Positions 1 through 13,500 of a stretch of 64,000 nt of DNA are shown here, in pieces; position 1 is the stretch's first letter; each line of letters opens with the position of its first letter. Position numbers and translations under genes: made by a program. The DNA is from Macrosoma leucophasiata (lineage: Eukaryota > Arthropoda > Insecta > Lepidoptera > Hedylidae). The stretch covers positions 5,146,001 to 5,210,000 of the forward strand of contig JAWQUS010000023.1 of the NCBI GenBank assembly GCA_036365455.1, in the 5' to 3' direction. The notes beneath the pieces were generated by a model. That model made no database searches and had not been told where the DNA came from. It saw nothing but the letters and a program-made list of their open reading frames with translations.

Positions 1-1342
1 TTTAATATTTGTATAATGTATTGTAACCATGAGTATCATAAGAAAAATTAATGTTTTGATAGTAGTATACATATTACTTGTAAAAACTTTAAGCTTTTGA
101 ACTAAGACACTAAATGTTTCCCGGTTAGTTTAAAACGATCATAAAATCAGATAAAAGATGATGTCCTATTTTGTAATGTTTAACTAAAAAGTGGTTACCG
201 CAAATTAAAGACGGTAATATATTTATTTGATATTAATTTTCTTTGTTTTGAAGCCAAATGCATACCAAAAATTGACCAAAATTTACAGTCTGTAAGTAAA
301 TTAGTAGGTATCTTAATGTTAGATAATTATGTTTATTTATTATCTTCTCCTTGAAGTCATATATGTTCAACGGTTTCTATGTGAAGATAGTTTGATGTTA
401 TTTATTTTAATAAATACTTATTGTGAAATTGATTGTTATTTTCTCCTCGTTCCCTCATTTAGTTTGATAAATAATTCAACAAGTTCTGTCTTAATAATTT
501 TATTGAATAAAAATCTCTTCTTGCCTTTAGGCTTTATTTAGTAAAAAAAAACATTTCTTTGGAAACATAGAGCTGAGTAGCATTCACAGCCAACGTAGGT
601 ATGTGTTACGTTTAAACTAAAATAAATGTAAACAAAGTTTTTCCAAAAATATATTGAGAGCTCTGTAGTAAATAGCTATCTCAGATATTAATCAAACCGA
701 AAAGATAAAAATAACCGTTCCAATATATTTTTGGACTTATTAACTAAAAATAAAAAGACAACCCTTGAGGATATAAGTATTTGGTTTGGACTTTGTGTTC
801 AGTCAGTCTTATTTCATAAAATACCTAAACAATAAAACAATAAGTTACTTTTTTACAGGAATGTACGTTTTACCGTTAATTACAGTACAATGAGTATCAT
901 AATGATTATACTATTGAAAGTTGGAAACATTATGTAGAACAATTAGTATTAACAGTTATCATCAAAACAAAAGAGGAATGTAATTTGTGTTATAATATCT
1001 ATGTACGAATAATAAGAAAGATTTCTGTATGAAAAGCAAAAGAAATTGAAGAACATCACGCTCCATCTTAAAATTATATTCTAGATATGTTTTCAAGACT
1101 TATCTCTTAAAGCTCTCTTTTACACTTTACAAAGATTACAGATCTAAAATAGATTCAACATTTCGAAATTTACACAGTACATACTCTTGGAATAAAGGCA
1201 AAATATAACTATTTTTACAATTTACAGATATTAGTTAACAATTATATTTCGCTAGTTAATCTACCGTACATCACTATTTTACAAATAAGACTTCTTAACG
1301 TAACGGTATCGATATCGTTACGTTACATTAAAATAACTATAA
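1..1342. other. 3' flank / 3' UTR of the receptor gene, no further gene seen
   Basis: AT-rich DNA downstream of the receptor stop codon on the minus strand. Several minus-strand AATAAA candidates exist (for example TTTATT on the plus strand near 222 and 331), so a poly-A site is plausible but cannot be placed. No coding exon or recognised repeat was seen. Confidence 0.4.
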
Positions 1343-1546
1343 CTAAACTTGTCCGTTGAGGTGGTTATTGTTATTATGGTGTTTGTGTGCCCCGTTGTGT
1401 ACGCCATATGCGGAGTCTCGTCGACTGAGTCGGTCGCTATGTAAGGAACCACGCACACGGGCGAGGGTGGCTGCTGATATTTCCATGGATTCGCCGTAAG
1501 GCAGGCGGGAACCGCGGCGCATACTGCCACTTCGACATCTTTGGTG
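1343..1546 (-). CDS. AKHR: AKHR-like receptor, exon 7 (C-terminal tail)
   Basis: Encodes residues 330-396 and ends at TAG 1345-1343. The tail is Arg/Ser-rich ([20 protein letters not shown]), offering PKA/GRK-type phosphorylation sites, and finishes in an Asn/His run before NGQV. It is assigned by the ATAG acceptor at 1548-1547, the phase-0 match and tail-like composition, not by a conserved motif. A different last exon outside the window remains possible. Confidence 0.72.
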   Translation of the reverse strand, partial: HQRCRSGSMRRGSRLPYGESMEISAATLARVRGSLHSDRLSRRDSAYGVHNGAHKHHNNNNHLNGQV

Positions 1547-4500
1547 CTATAAATATACAATATTTCAATAAGTTATTTTCCTCACAAGATATAAATAAAA
1601 AAGGCAGCATTCGGCAGGCGCGTGACGGCCTGAAATTTTGGAGGGTAATATAAAATATATCCAGTAAATTATAGGTAATGCCCTTTCGGACACATGTCGA
1701 CGCGACTCGGGTCGGATAGTTAAGGTGGATTTACATCAGACGAGCGAAAGCTCATTCTATCCCTACTATATCGTCGTCTCTTCCTTCTTTAATTTTTGAG
1801 TTTTTGCGACAAAATAATAAATGCAGCACTTGCAATTATGATATCGCTGTCAGATGCAGACAGCGAAGCACTACCAATACCAACCACATAATTGGGCATG
1901 AGCAAAGAACATTCGTTCAGATGATCTATCTAGCTTTCGTTTACACTTTAAGATCCTTTATTACCATCAGCCCCCTCTGAGACCGCCACCGGGGTGGCCG
2001 TTAGTTTCATTTGCCCCCTTCGTAGTTATACTGCAATGATTTATTCACATTTCGCATCGGAAGTTAGGTACCAATAGTAAAAAAATTACTTAGGTGACAA
2101 TTTTTACACGTAAAGTTGTAAAAGTTGTCAACTCCATGCAGCCGCCACCTCGGATCTACATTTTGACACCACTATCGAATTCAACACCCTCAAGAACCAT
2201 GAAAACGACACTCATGACGAAAAAGTTGTCAACTCCATGCAGCCGCCATCTTGGATTTACATATTGACACCAATATCGAATTCAACACCCTCATGAACCA
2301 AGAAATTGAAAATTGTCACCTAAGTTAATTTTTAACTATTGGTACCTAACATCCGATGCGAAATGCGAATAAACCATTGCAGTATAACTACGAAGGGGGC
2401 AAATGAAACTAACAGCCACCCCGGTGGCGGTCTCAGAGGGGGCCGATGGGAATAAAGGTTTAAGATTATGAAAGAAATATTTTTTTTATGTAATGGAAGT
2501 GGTAAACAAGCCTGCAGTACACATTGATGTTAAATGATGACTGCAGCCTATAGACACCCACACTAAGACCAAGGTCAAAATGCAGATGCGTTACCACTCC
2601 TTAGGCCTAAGGTGTTATGCCTCTGTGCCGGAAATTACAGAGCCGTACATTACCACCTGACCAGAACACGATTGTGCTGAACACTGCCATTTAGCGGCAA
2701 GTATATTAGGTAATGCGGTGGTGACTACGCCCGCGAGCTCCGTCACTGGAGCTCTACCACCAGTAAATGCTAGAATGCTCTTGTTCTAAATCTAGGTGAG
2801 TATGAGCTTTCGTTTACACTAAATGCTTTTGTTCTAGCTCTAGCTCTGTGTTCGTTTGATGTAAATCGACCTTTACGTGACTGCGATTTCACTTCGCGTA
2901 GATATTCTATAGCTTCGTACAGTGCTCATCAAGAAATATTGCACCTCGAGCCTATGAAAGTGACAATCGGCTAGTTTCGACTTCGTAAAAGAGCGTTATC
3001 TCTGCTGCACACTGTCTTCCTAAGCACTGGTAGTCCGGTATTAGTCAAAGCTGGATCAAAATGGTGGACAAACGTTATATTGGTAAGGTGCGAAAAAGAT
3101 AACGCTCTACAGACCTGAAATAAGCCGACGTCTCTTCCTGAGGTCGATGTGCATTATTTCTAGTTGGATACTGTACACGCGTCGACTATACTAACTAACG
3201 AGTTGCTCACACTAATGATGGGACTCGCTTGTTGTATTTTTTACGTCAGTGGCCTTAATTTTTTGGTATGGCAAGTCAACGTTTTCCGGGTCAGCTAGTA
3301 TTTAAAAAAGCATACTCACTTGACCTGATCGCCAGGTCCAGCGGTTTCTATTGAATACTCCGTACACTATGGGGTTTGCGCAGGAGTTGGTGCACGAGAA
3401 TAGCCACATTGCCTTCTGGATCGCGGGATCCAGGCTCTTAACAGAATCTTTGTCTATCCAGTACCTGAAATAAAATACATCTCTTTAGCGTATGTTTTCG
3501 CAAGCTCCACATAAATATTGTTTATAGGTATATTTAAAGGATTATACAGGGTCAATTGAAATTAGCGCATCACCTCTTGCAAGGAGCCTCTCTACATCAA
3601 TCCCAACAACATGATGTATTTTTAACCTGTCAAGGAACGTAAGGCCACCAGCGCCCAGACACAATTGAATTTCAATTGTCATATTTTTCTCGTGTCTGGA
3701 GGGTAAACAAAAGTGTGAAATTTTACAATATGCTAGCGGCACGCGCAACCGCGCGAAGCGTGATGTTATATATTTTGGGATTTATCACAGTAGATTTTAT
3801 TACGGACGCTCAAGCGACGTACGACCCGACGAAACGTCGGGTTGATTTTAAATAATCATTTAAGTTTAATAATATACGCGAGATAAAGGAGATGTTGCGA
3901 GCTCGGCTCTGGTTCGTACACTACCTCGAAAAATGGGTAAATTAAAGAATCCGAAAAGAATACAATTAATTTATACAATTCATTACAAATATTTAAAAAA
4001 ACAATCTTAAATAAAATAATAATTTTTAAATATTTGTAATGAATTGTATAGAGAATGACTATTAAAGTTTCACAACAACATTAATTTATTCAAGAATATA
4101 TTTTAAAGTTACAACCACATTTAATTCAAACGATTTTATCGTTTTCAACCATGTTCAACATGGTGGCGATACAACCGACGCTTGGGATAGCACCTATGTA
4201 GATAAAACAAAACTAATGCTATCTGTAGTATCTGTATCTTACTAGTGCATCACATATTAGCAAAAAAAAACGATATATCGAATCGATCAATTTAAAGAAG
4301 GTCTGATGAATTCCTTTACATTCCACAAATAATCGATTAGTATCGATTATTTGTGGAATTTGTCAAAATGACATCGCCCGCCATATTCGCCATGTTGGTT
4401 TTGAGTTGCAGTCCTAACTGCAAATAATGTTTTGTAACTGCAAACAAAGCTAAATAAGTGAAAATATGCAGTAAAAAACGTTCTCATATAGATTTTGCCT

Positions 4501-7500
4501 TACAATACATGGCCGGAGGTCCACACGTTTTTGCAACATCTCCTTTGATGATTACTTTTAGTTTAACGGATTGACCATAATATTTATTCTTTTAGTAACT
4601 TTAATATTATTCCAAATTTAAATTACCACAAACAATAGCAGTAGTAAGGAGACCAGCACGTAAAGAACACGACGACAATGGTGATTGTCATCTTGAGGGT
4701 CCTGGCCCTGGCCCGCCCTAAGATTCCGACGCCACTGCGCCGCATTTTATCTGAAAAGTATCAACATCCTATTATTACAAATAACATAAAAATTTAGACT
4801 GTGAATGTGTAATAAAATTCACAAGGGTTCACAAGGTTCACAATTCGCAAAGGTTGTCTGGTAGAGATCGCTCATCAAACGATAAGGCCGCCTCTTGTAT
4901 ACTTTGTAACTCTATTGTGTATTTCTTTGTATATCTACTTTACTGGTGTACAACAAAGTGAATTGTTGTTGTTGTTGTGAAGTACCTACAAACTAGGACT
5001 GTTGATATTTTTTAAAATATTTTCGAATTTCTTTATTTTGAAATATTATTATACTGGTGGTAGAGCTCCAGTGACGGAGCTCGCGGGCGTAGGCACCACC
5101 GCATTACCTAATAAACTTGCCGCTAAATGGTAGTGTTCAGCACTATAGTGTTCCGGTCAGGTGGTAATGTATGGCCTTGTAATTTCCGGCAGAGAGGCAT
5201 AACACCTTAGGCCTCAGGAGTGGTAACGCATCTGGATTTTGACCTCGGTCTTTGTGTGGGTGTCTATAGGCTGCAGACATCACTTAACATCAATGTGAAC
5301 TGCAATCTTGTTTGCCACTTCAATTTCATAAAAAAAAAAAAAACAATACTTATCGGAGTTATATATCGATATTTTACTTTTAATTTTTATCGGCTAGTCA
5401 AAAGGACGAGACAGCAAAAAACGACATTATCCTTCGACATATCTATAAAATACAGTAGAAATAAAAACTTGTACTATAAATATCGAGTGTCGATACATTT
5501 CAATATCGAACTATAGATATATCGTCCTAAAATTATCGGTGATAAATATCGATATTTTTTTTAAAAATAACGATATTTCGATATTTCATCAACAGCCCTA
5601 ATACAAACGGTTCTTCCAGACTAAGTCTGGGTTACACCACGATATTTGTTTAAGTTAGTGTAACATTTCACGTCCTTCTCTAACTCTAACAGATTTCTAT
5701 AAGTTAGAAAAGGATGTGAAATGTTACAATAACTTTAACAAATACCGTGGTGCAACCCAGGCTAAATGTAAAGCTGGAAACAGATTATCGAACGTGTCCG
5801 TAAACCGCGTCTGGCGGACGCGACTACTATACAATAGTACTATACAATATACATAATCGTAAAACAACCTCCATAGCTAAATTGATAAGCTACGATTGAT
5901 AACGCTGTAGAAAGTGAAGCAAATCTAAGGCCCGTAATCGAATGATCGTAATGACAAAAAAATCTCATAATGTTTACGTAAATATATCGTAACTTCAAGC
6001 CTGTAAATCCCCGAGGAATAAATAAGTAATAAGGCAGTGGTAAAAATATGTATGCATGCATACATGCAAACACTTTCGGTTCGCCGGGTACGTTTTGGTC
6101 CATATAATAGTTGGCGAGCCTATCGACCGACATCTCTGAGCTACTGGAACTTCCAAAAAATGGAAAATAACAATAGCATTATAGACAAACCCCCTTATTC
6201 ATAAACGTAATAACTGTAATTTCCGGCAGAGAGGCAAAACACCTTAGGCCTCAGGGGTGGTAACGCATCTGCATTTTGGCCTTGGCCTTCATGTGGGTGT
6301 CTATAGGCTGCAGTCATCACTTAACATCAATGTGAACTGCATGCTTGTTTGCCATTTCCATAAAAAAAAAAAAAACGTATTTCAGCTTTAGTGTTGCTAA
6401 TCTCTCCTTTGTCTTTTTTATCCTGCACATTTGACAATGCAACTGACAAAGACAAAGCATTCTATAGCTAAAACGTATCTAATGTACATTTATGAATAAG
6501 GGGGAAAGGATAAAACATCTTCATCTCTGATAGTCCTCGATCCGGGGATGGAACCCAGGTCCCCAGCAGTAGGCTGCTACCACTAAACTACTGAGGTAGG
6601 TATAAGTAATTGGCCTTGGCTAATATTTTGCTGTACTTGTATTAATAACAGAGGGCATGAAGGGCCTTCTTTTAATATCTATCTACTAGCTTCTCTGTCT
6701 CTTCACCAGTAACTTCATTAATTTAATTACAAACAAGTGGTCATTTCAATCTCAAGATTCAAAACAAGTAAAAAGCTTTGTGGCGTGTCTTAGGTCAGAC
6801 TAATGGGAGTTAAACTGAGCAATTTACTTTGAAAACGATATTAGAATCACTAATGTACCCAATAAAAGAACATTACCAGAGCAACCGAGCGTAAAATAAA
6901 TTACCTACATTGAAATATAAAGCAAATTACAAACATTACTTACACAATTTAGGTACTAACAGAGGTTTTTGTGAAGGATTGTAGTTGTTTTTACACGAAA
7001 ATGGAAATGTATTTTATTATAATGGCTCTAGGTTTAGGTTTTTACCTTAAATGTAAAATGAAGAGATCAAATTCAAGCGACATAATATTATTCTTATTTA
7101 CTAATATTATGTTCGTAAACTTGGCTTTTATCAAAAATGTTTTATTTGTTAAATCCTAGTTTAAGCGTAGCGCGGTGTGATTGTTAAATAATCGTACAAC
7201 AGATATCTAAATTATTTAGATTTCTATAAACAGTTAGATAACTATAGATTTACTGGTGGTAGAGTTCCAGCAATTCCAGCGTTCCGGTTCGAGCATTGAC
7301 TCGTAAGCGTAGGTAGCACCATTATCTACCGCCTAATTATAGTAGGTTCAGAACTATCGTGTTCCGGTTAGATAGTGTTAAATGGCCCCGTAATTTCTGT
7401 CACTGAGTCAACATAAGTTAGATTTAGAATTAAACTAAAAGTGCAAACTGCAAATACAAAAAAGTCTATAAATAAAATGTTTTTTCAGAAATGCATCTTC

Positions 7501-10500
7501 CATCAAATACATTTATAATTTAAGTGTAACGTACCATTGGCGGTGTTCGCTCTCCTGACAATCTCCAGAAGGGCAGCCGAGGAGCAATAGAGGGTGAAGA
7601 TGAGGGGGAGGACGTACATCAGCACCATGTTCACCACGAAGTAAGCGAACTCGTGCCGCTCTGTCGGCAGGGACCCGTAGGATACACATTGGTAGTATCT
7701 GAAAATGGATTAAAATATTCAAGTTTTAACGATGTTTTTAGAAGTATGGCCCCGTAATAACTACCCTAATATGAATTTAACTGGTGGTAGAGTTCCTGTG
7801 TAGGAGCTTGAGAGCGTAGTCACCACCGCATTACCTAATTAATCTGCCGCGTTCAGCACTATCGTGTTCCGGTTAGATGGCAATGTATGGTCCCGCAGTA
7901 ATAACTATCCGAGAGACATTCCAACTAAGGTCTCAGATGTGGCAACGCATCTGCATTTTGATCACTTAACATCCATGTGAACTGTATGCTTGTTTTCCAC
8001 CTGAATTAAACAAACAGCGAGTCTACGTTATTACGTATTTATAAAAAAAATGTATGTACGGAATGTGGCAAACAAGCATGCAGCTGAGGTAAATGCATGT
8101 ATTCAAGCATAACATGCAAACACCCACGATTCGCCAGTTACGTTTCGTCCCATGTAATATAGCTATAGGTAGCTATATAGCTTATTGACATCTCCGTGAG
8201 TGGTACTTGGAAACCTCCAGGAAATGGAAAAATCCCAATAGCAATTATTACCGACCGGGGTCATAAGTCCAGCTAGAGCCAGGTCAACGTTTGCGCCGTA
8301 TAGTAAGGGTGGCGGGACGCCCGCCACCCTTAGTTGTTGCAGCCGAGTGCCAAAGAAGCCGGCTGCAACCATCGACAATAGAGAAGAAGATGAGAGCGCA
8401 GCAGGATCTGGATGCCAACACCATGGTGACATGAGTCCACAGCGCCCACCTCCTTCATCACAACCCCCAAGAAGGGGGCTCCAAACGCCGCCCTGCAGCC
8501 GCAGGGGAGAAGAAGCTGCAGCAGAGCTGAATGAACCGGTGCTGCATCTGCGTCGCGCGAATGGTGCGCGCGAAAACCAGTGATGATGACCGATCGTTAG
8601 AGCCATCCTGAGTTCTAGTAGTCTCTGGTATCTCAGTGTAGTTGCAGTAGCTTAGTAGACTACTAGACTATTGAGACAGTTGATCACTCAATGTAACGCT
8701 TACCCTCGGACATCCGGATGCTCCTCAAGGTGGAATATGAAGCTCTGGGGTAGACTAGCGAGGCCGGCGCAGAACCACGCCACGGACAGCGCTATGCGCA
8801 CGCGTGCCTCCCACATCACATTCAGAGGCTTTAATATTGCGTAATACCTGCAAAATAAATAATTGATAATATAAATAACGCTTTATCCCTGCGACTTCGT
8901 CTGCGCGGCATTCATAACAAAAATGACAAAGGAGACGGGTAATTTTGGGCCCGCAAAATCGTTCCTGGCTAACCCATTACACAGTACATTTTGTAATATA
9001 GTTAAGAATTAGCAATCTAAGCCAACTTTTACTTAAACATATATTATTATACTTCAATTACTGGCAATTCAAAAAACGCTGTCATTTGAAAATTACATCA
9101 TGTGTTAACTGGGCCCAGAAATTTGCAGAAATGTATGGAACAGTATTGTTCTCCTTTCCTTACATCATCCTTATTTTTTTTTAAATCAACGATAGTTTGA
9201 CTTTTTAGACGCAAAAATGTATGCGTATATCCTAACCAGCGTCCCGAGAATCGATTTTTAAAGAGATGATATAGATTCTAAAAAATCAATAAAAATTGGT
9301 TGTATTGTTTTGACGTGAACGCGGAACATAAATATAGACAGATAAACATACACATTTAACGCATTCCCATTTAAAATAAAATACACTCCCACACTAGGTA
9401 CGAGTATAAACCTGTGCCGTGGGGTCCGTTGTACACATACAACCATAGATTTATTATACTACCATACAACACATACACAAACAGCCATTGTCTGCCACTT
9501 CATGACATAAAAAAGTTATGTTCTAGAAAAGCATTTATTTTATGTAGCGGTATGGCAGAGCGGCTGGTGTAGATCGTAAGCGATCTGCTCGGTTAAGCAC
9601 TACGGGCGCGGTCGGGTAGTGTGATGGGTGACCGCTAGTGGCAAATTAAATGCGCGTTTCCGTGCTTCGGAGGGCACGTTAAGCCGTCGGTCCCGGTTGC
9701 TATCGATAGATAGCAGTCGTTAAACCTTGTCGGAGGCCTTATGGGCGGTTTGAAAACATCCGACAGCGGGTTGGCCACTAACCCACCCACCTCCACCAAT
9801 CCGCATTGGAGCAGCGTGGTGGAGTAAGCTCCAGGCCTCCCCCCAAAAAGGGGAGAGACTCGTACCCAGCAGTGGGACGTATAATGGGTTGCCATTATTA
9901 TTATTATTATGGCAGAGCGAGACCAGTATTATCATTAAAAAAATGTAAACTCTCATAATACTTTATCTTAGACAGCTTATTTAATCAAGCAATATAGATT
10001 GAATTAAGTAATTTAAGAAGTGCTCTCTAAAAAGCTTCTTAAAATAATTGTGTCGTAGATTCGGCTGCACAATTATTTATTTGTAAGCACTTAGAACAGA
10101 TCAAGTTGTTGGTTAGTAACTACTATGATAAGATTTCTATTTCGCAATGAGAGAAAATAAACCGTTTTATGGAGAGAATGCGTACGGTCGCAAATTTAAT
10201 CCTTTGCTGATTTGTCGCTTCAATAATCAACTTCCAAATAGAAATGAAACATGATTTTCTATTTAACCATAAAACATCATATTTCAAACGTTAGAACGTA
10301 TGTTTTCGTTTTAGATTTATATATTACCAGCAGTGCCCGCGACTTCGCTCGCGTGAAAATTTATGATTGTTCAATAATAATTATTGAAGCGACAAATCAG
10401 CAAAAAATTAAATTCGCGACCGCTAAGCCTAAGTTACTCCTTATTACATCAGCTATCTGCCAGTGAAAGTCCTATCAAAATCGGTCCAGCCGTTCTCAAG

Positions 10501-13500
10501 ATTAGCCCCGCCAAACAGACAGACAGACAGACAAAAATTGTAAAAAATGTTGTTTTGGTAGGTATATATACCGTGCATACATACATATGTATTAAGTAAA
10601 AAGCGGTTGTTTTTATATTACAAACAGACACTCACATTTTATTTATTTGTATAAATTATACTAACTGCCCCGACGAACTTCGTATCGTCTTAGCGGTGTA
10701 AAAAAATTATATGTTCAAGAAATCGAAAAAAATTGGTGAGAATCACCTTACCGTTTAGGGATATAAAAATAGACTACAACCGATTCTCATACCTACCAAA
10801 TATACACACAAAAATTCGTAATGATCGATAGAGCCGAAGAGAATATTGCAAAGATATTAGACTTCATCTAATATCTTTGGAATAACAAGCACTGTGACAC
10901 GAAAATTTTATACAGGGTGTCCCAGAAATCGACGACGTATTTTTAATATTATTAGGATTTTAAATATAGAAGGGTTAGGTTAGTTATGACTACAATACAG
11001 AGGGGGAAATTACAAGAAAGTAATATTAGTGGTCTTGGGACTTGAAAAATCATCGCAGGATGTCGGTTTTCCGATATTATTAAAAATCCTAATAACATTA
11101 AAAATACATGACCAAATATATTATTTTTTACACATTTTTCTGATAACTGTCATGACTTGGCCTATCATCCGTTTTTGGTTTATCGTTGATTTCTGGAACA
11201 TCCTGTATATTAGAAATAGACACAGGGAACAAACAGCCGGTTCCGTTTTTAAATCAATTTAAGAGATAATTATGTAAGACATTTTCACGTCATCTGTCAT
11301 GTTACTATGGGAAAGTGTGGTAAATTGACTTCTGGAAACTGGAATCGTGCTACCAAGGGGAGTATCCAGTCTAGTACTATAGTAAATTTATATCAATGGT
11401 TTTGTTACGTAACGTAAAAATAAATAAAAAGAAGCACGTCAGTACCTCAATAGTCCAGAGGTGGACTATTTCGGGTTCAATCCCCCAGTAGGGGGGATAA
11501 GTGCTTTAGGGATTATTTTATTTTTCGGAAGTTACTTAGTGCCTAGTATTAATAGACTCCCACCATGGGACAAAATGTAAATGGCGAAACACGGGTGTTT
11601 ATATTTACATCGCACAAATACCTTAAAATATTTACTGGTGGTAGAACTCCAGTGACGGAGCTCGCGGGCGTAGGCACTACGCATTACCTAATATACTTGC
11701 CGCTAAATGGTAGTGTTCAGCACTATCGTGTTCCGGTCAGGTAGTTTTTGTTCTTATTGTAGGTATAAGCTCGATCGAGGCAACTATGGTTTATCAGATA
11801 CTTACCTATTTGGCCAAACGACCATGGTTGTACATTGGTACTGCAAGATAATTTTATAATTTTATTATTTCTTTTAAGGTATGTACATGTATAAATATTT
11901 TGAAATTGTAAACAGTCGAACGGCAGGTCATGCAGCTTATATATTCATGATTATTGTTTATATTTACAGACATTTGTAATTTATAATATTAATATCTTTG
12001 TAGAATTTAAAATATTTATTTATTTGTTCTATGTCAGACGATGAGAGTTTTTATTCAGCTGATGACGGTTCAACACTATCCTTTTCTTCACTTGATGACT
12101 CTTTCTCAATTAATCACAAACTAAATGAAGAATTTCTACGATCACCAAATAGTTTACACATTTGTCACATCAACGCGCAAAGCGTTCCCCAACATCATTC
12201 TGAGCTTCTTAACATATTCTCCAATACTTCTGCTCACGCTATTCTGGTTTCCGAGAGTTGGCTCAAACCCGAACTTCCATCTACCGCCTTCTGTCTTCCA
12301 GACTTTACCCTCATTAGAAATGACCGCACGGGAAAAAGAGCCGGAGGTGTTGCTATCTATCTCCGCAGCAGCATCCCCCATAAAATCCTTTTATCTTCAC
12401 CATCCCAGTATAATGGAAATCCTGAGTATCTTTTCGTTGAACTCGATGTCAACAGGAGCAAAGCTGTTCTTGGAGTAATTTATTGTCCGCCTACCATCAA
12501 TTATTTCTCAACTTTAGATCCTCTTTTTGAAACGCTTTCCTCTGAACACAAACATCTCATAATTATGGGCCATTTCAATACTGATATGATGAGGGACAAT
12601 TTGCGATATCGTCAGTTAAGGTCTAGTCTTGTCTCGTCGAATTTATCTTTACTCTCTCTCAATCCTACACATCAAAATATTGAGTTTGATGATTCTTGGC
12701 TCGACCTTATTCTTGTTTCATCTAATTCTTTAGTCCTTAATCACGGACAGTTCAGTGTGCCAGGTCTGTCACGACATGATCTGATTTACATGTCTTATAA
12801 AATCAAACCACCTAAAACACGAGTAACAACGGTCTTTACGAGAAATTTCGCAGGACTAGACGTAGGTAAGCTTAGTTCGGATGCTACTAATTTAGATTGG
12901 TCTCAAATAGAACATGCGACGTCAATAGATGAGAAAATGTCTTTATTAAACAACTCTATCTTGACACTTTTTGACCGCCATGCTCCTATGAGGGCCCGTC
13001 CCTATAAAAGACCGCCTACCCCCTGGATTACTAGGGGTGTGCGAATGGCTATGCGGCGGCGTCACAAAGCGTTTCGTATTTTCAAAAAGGATCGCAGTGA
13101 GGCAAATAGATGTCGGTACAAACTTACAAACTTGCTAGGAATCGTTGTAATCAGATGGTCAGAGCCGCTAAACGCCGCCACATCTATGATAATGTCTTAC
13201 ACTCTTCACCAGCTGATGTCTGGAAATTCCTAAAATCATTTGGTCTGTGTAAGTCCCGCTCTTGTTTTTTACCACATAACTTATCCCTTGATGATCTGAA
13301 TAAGCACTTTTCAAACACGTCTGCAATAGACCTCATTACTAAAGCGGAGACTATCCGAGCCCTCTCCTCCTTACCATTCATCCCATGTGACACTTTTTCT
13401 TTTTCTCCTGTGAACAGTGTCAAAGTTCGAAAATGCATCTTCTCCTTAAAATCGAAGGCAGTTGGATGTGATGGGATAGGCAGAAATATGGTACTTCTGA

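Larger units (their letters stand above)
1722..2873. mobile_element. Outer MITE interrupted by two later insertions
   Basis: Termini AAGGTGGATTTACATC and GATGTAAATCGACCTT are near-perfect inverted repeats. Short interior stretches such as AGCTTTCGTTTACACT recur in the left and right remnants. A long-TIR foldback (1955-2458) and a family G repeat (2480-2765) sit inside it. Confidence 0.6.

Noticed and set aside
3542..3748. 68-residue minus frame near receptor exon 6
   Set aside because: Not needed by any splice phase and without GPCR similarity; the TM6 exon at 4627-4750 fills the gap instead.
7513..7722. 69-residue minus frame over exon 4
   Set aside because: Wrong frame; the splice-consistent frame of the same strand gives the TM5 sequence.
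8163..8606. 147-residue minus-strand open frame
   Set aside because: Low-complexity frame across a GC-rich intronic island with an equally open opposite strand; no domain.
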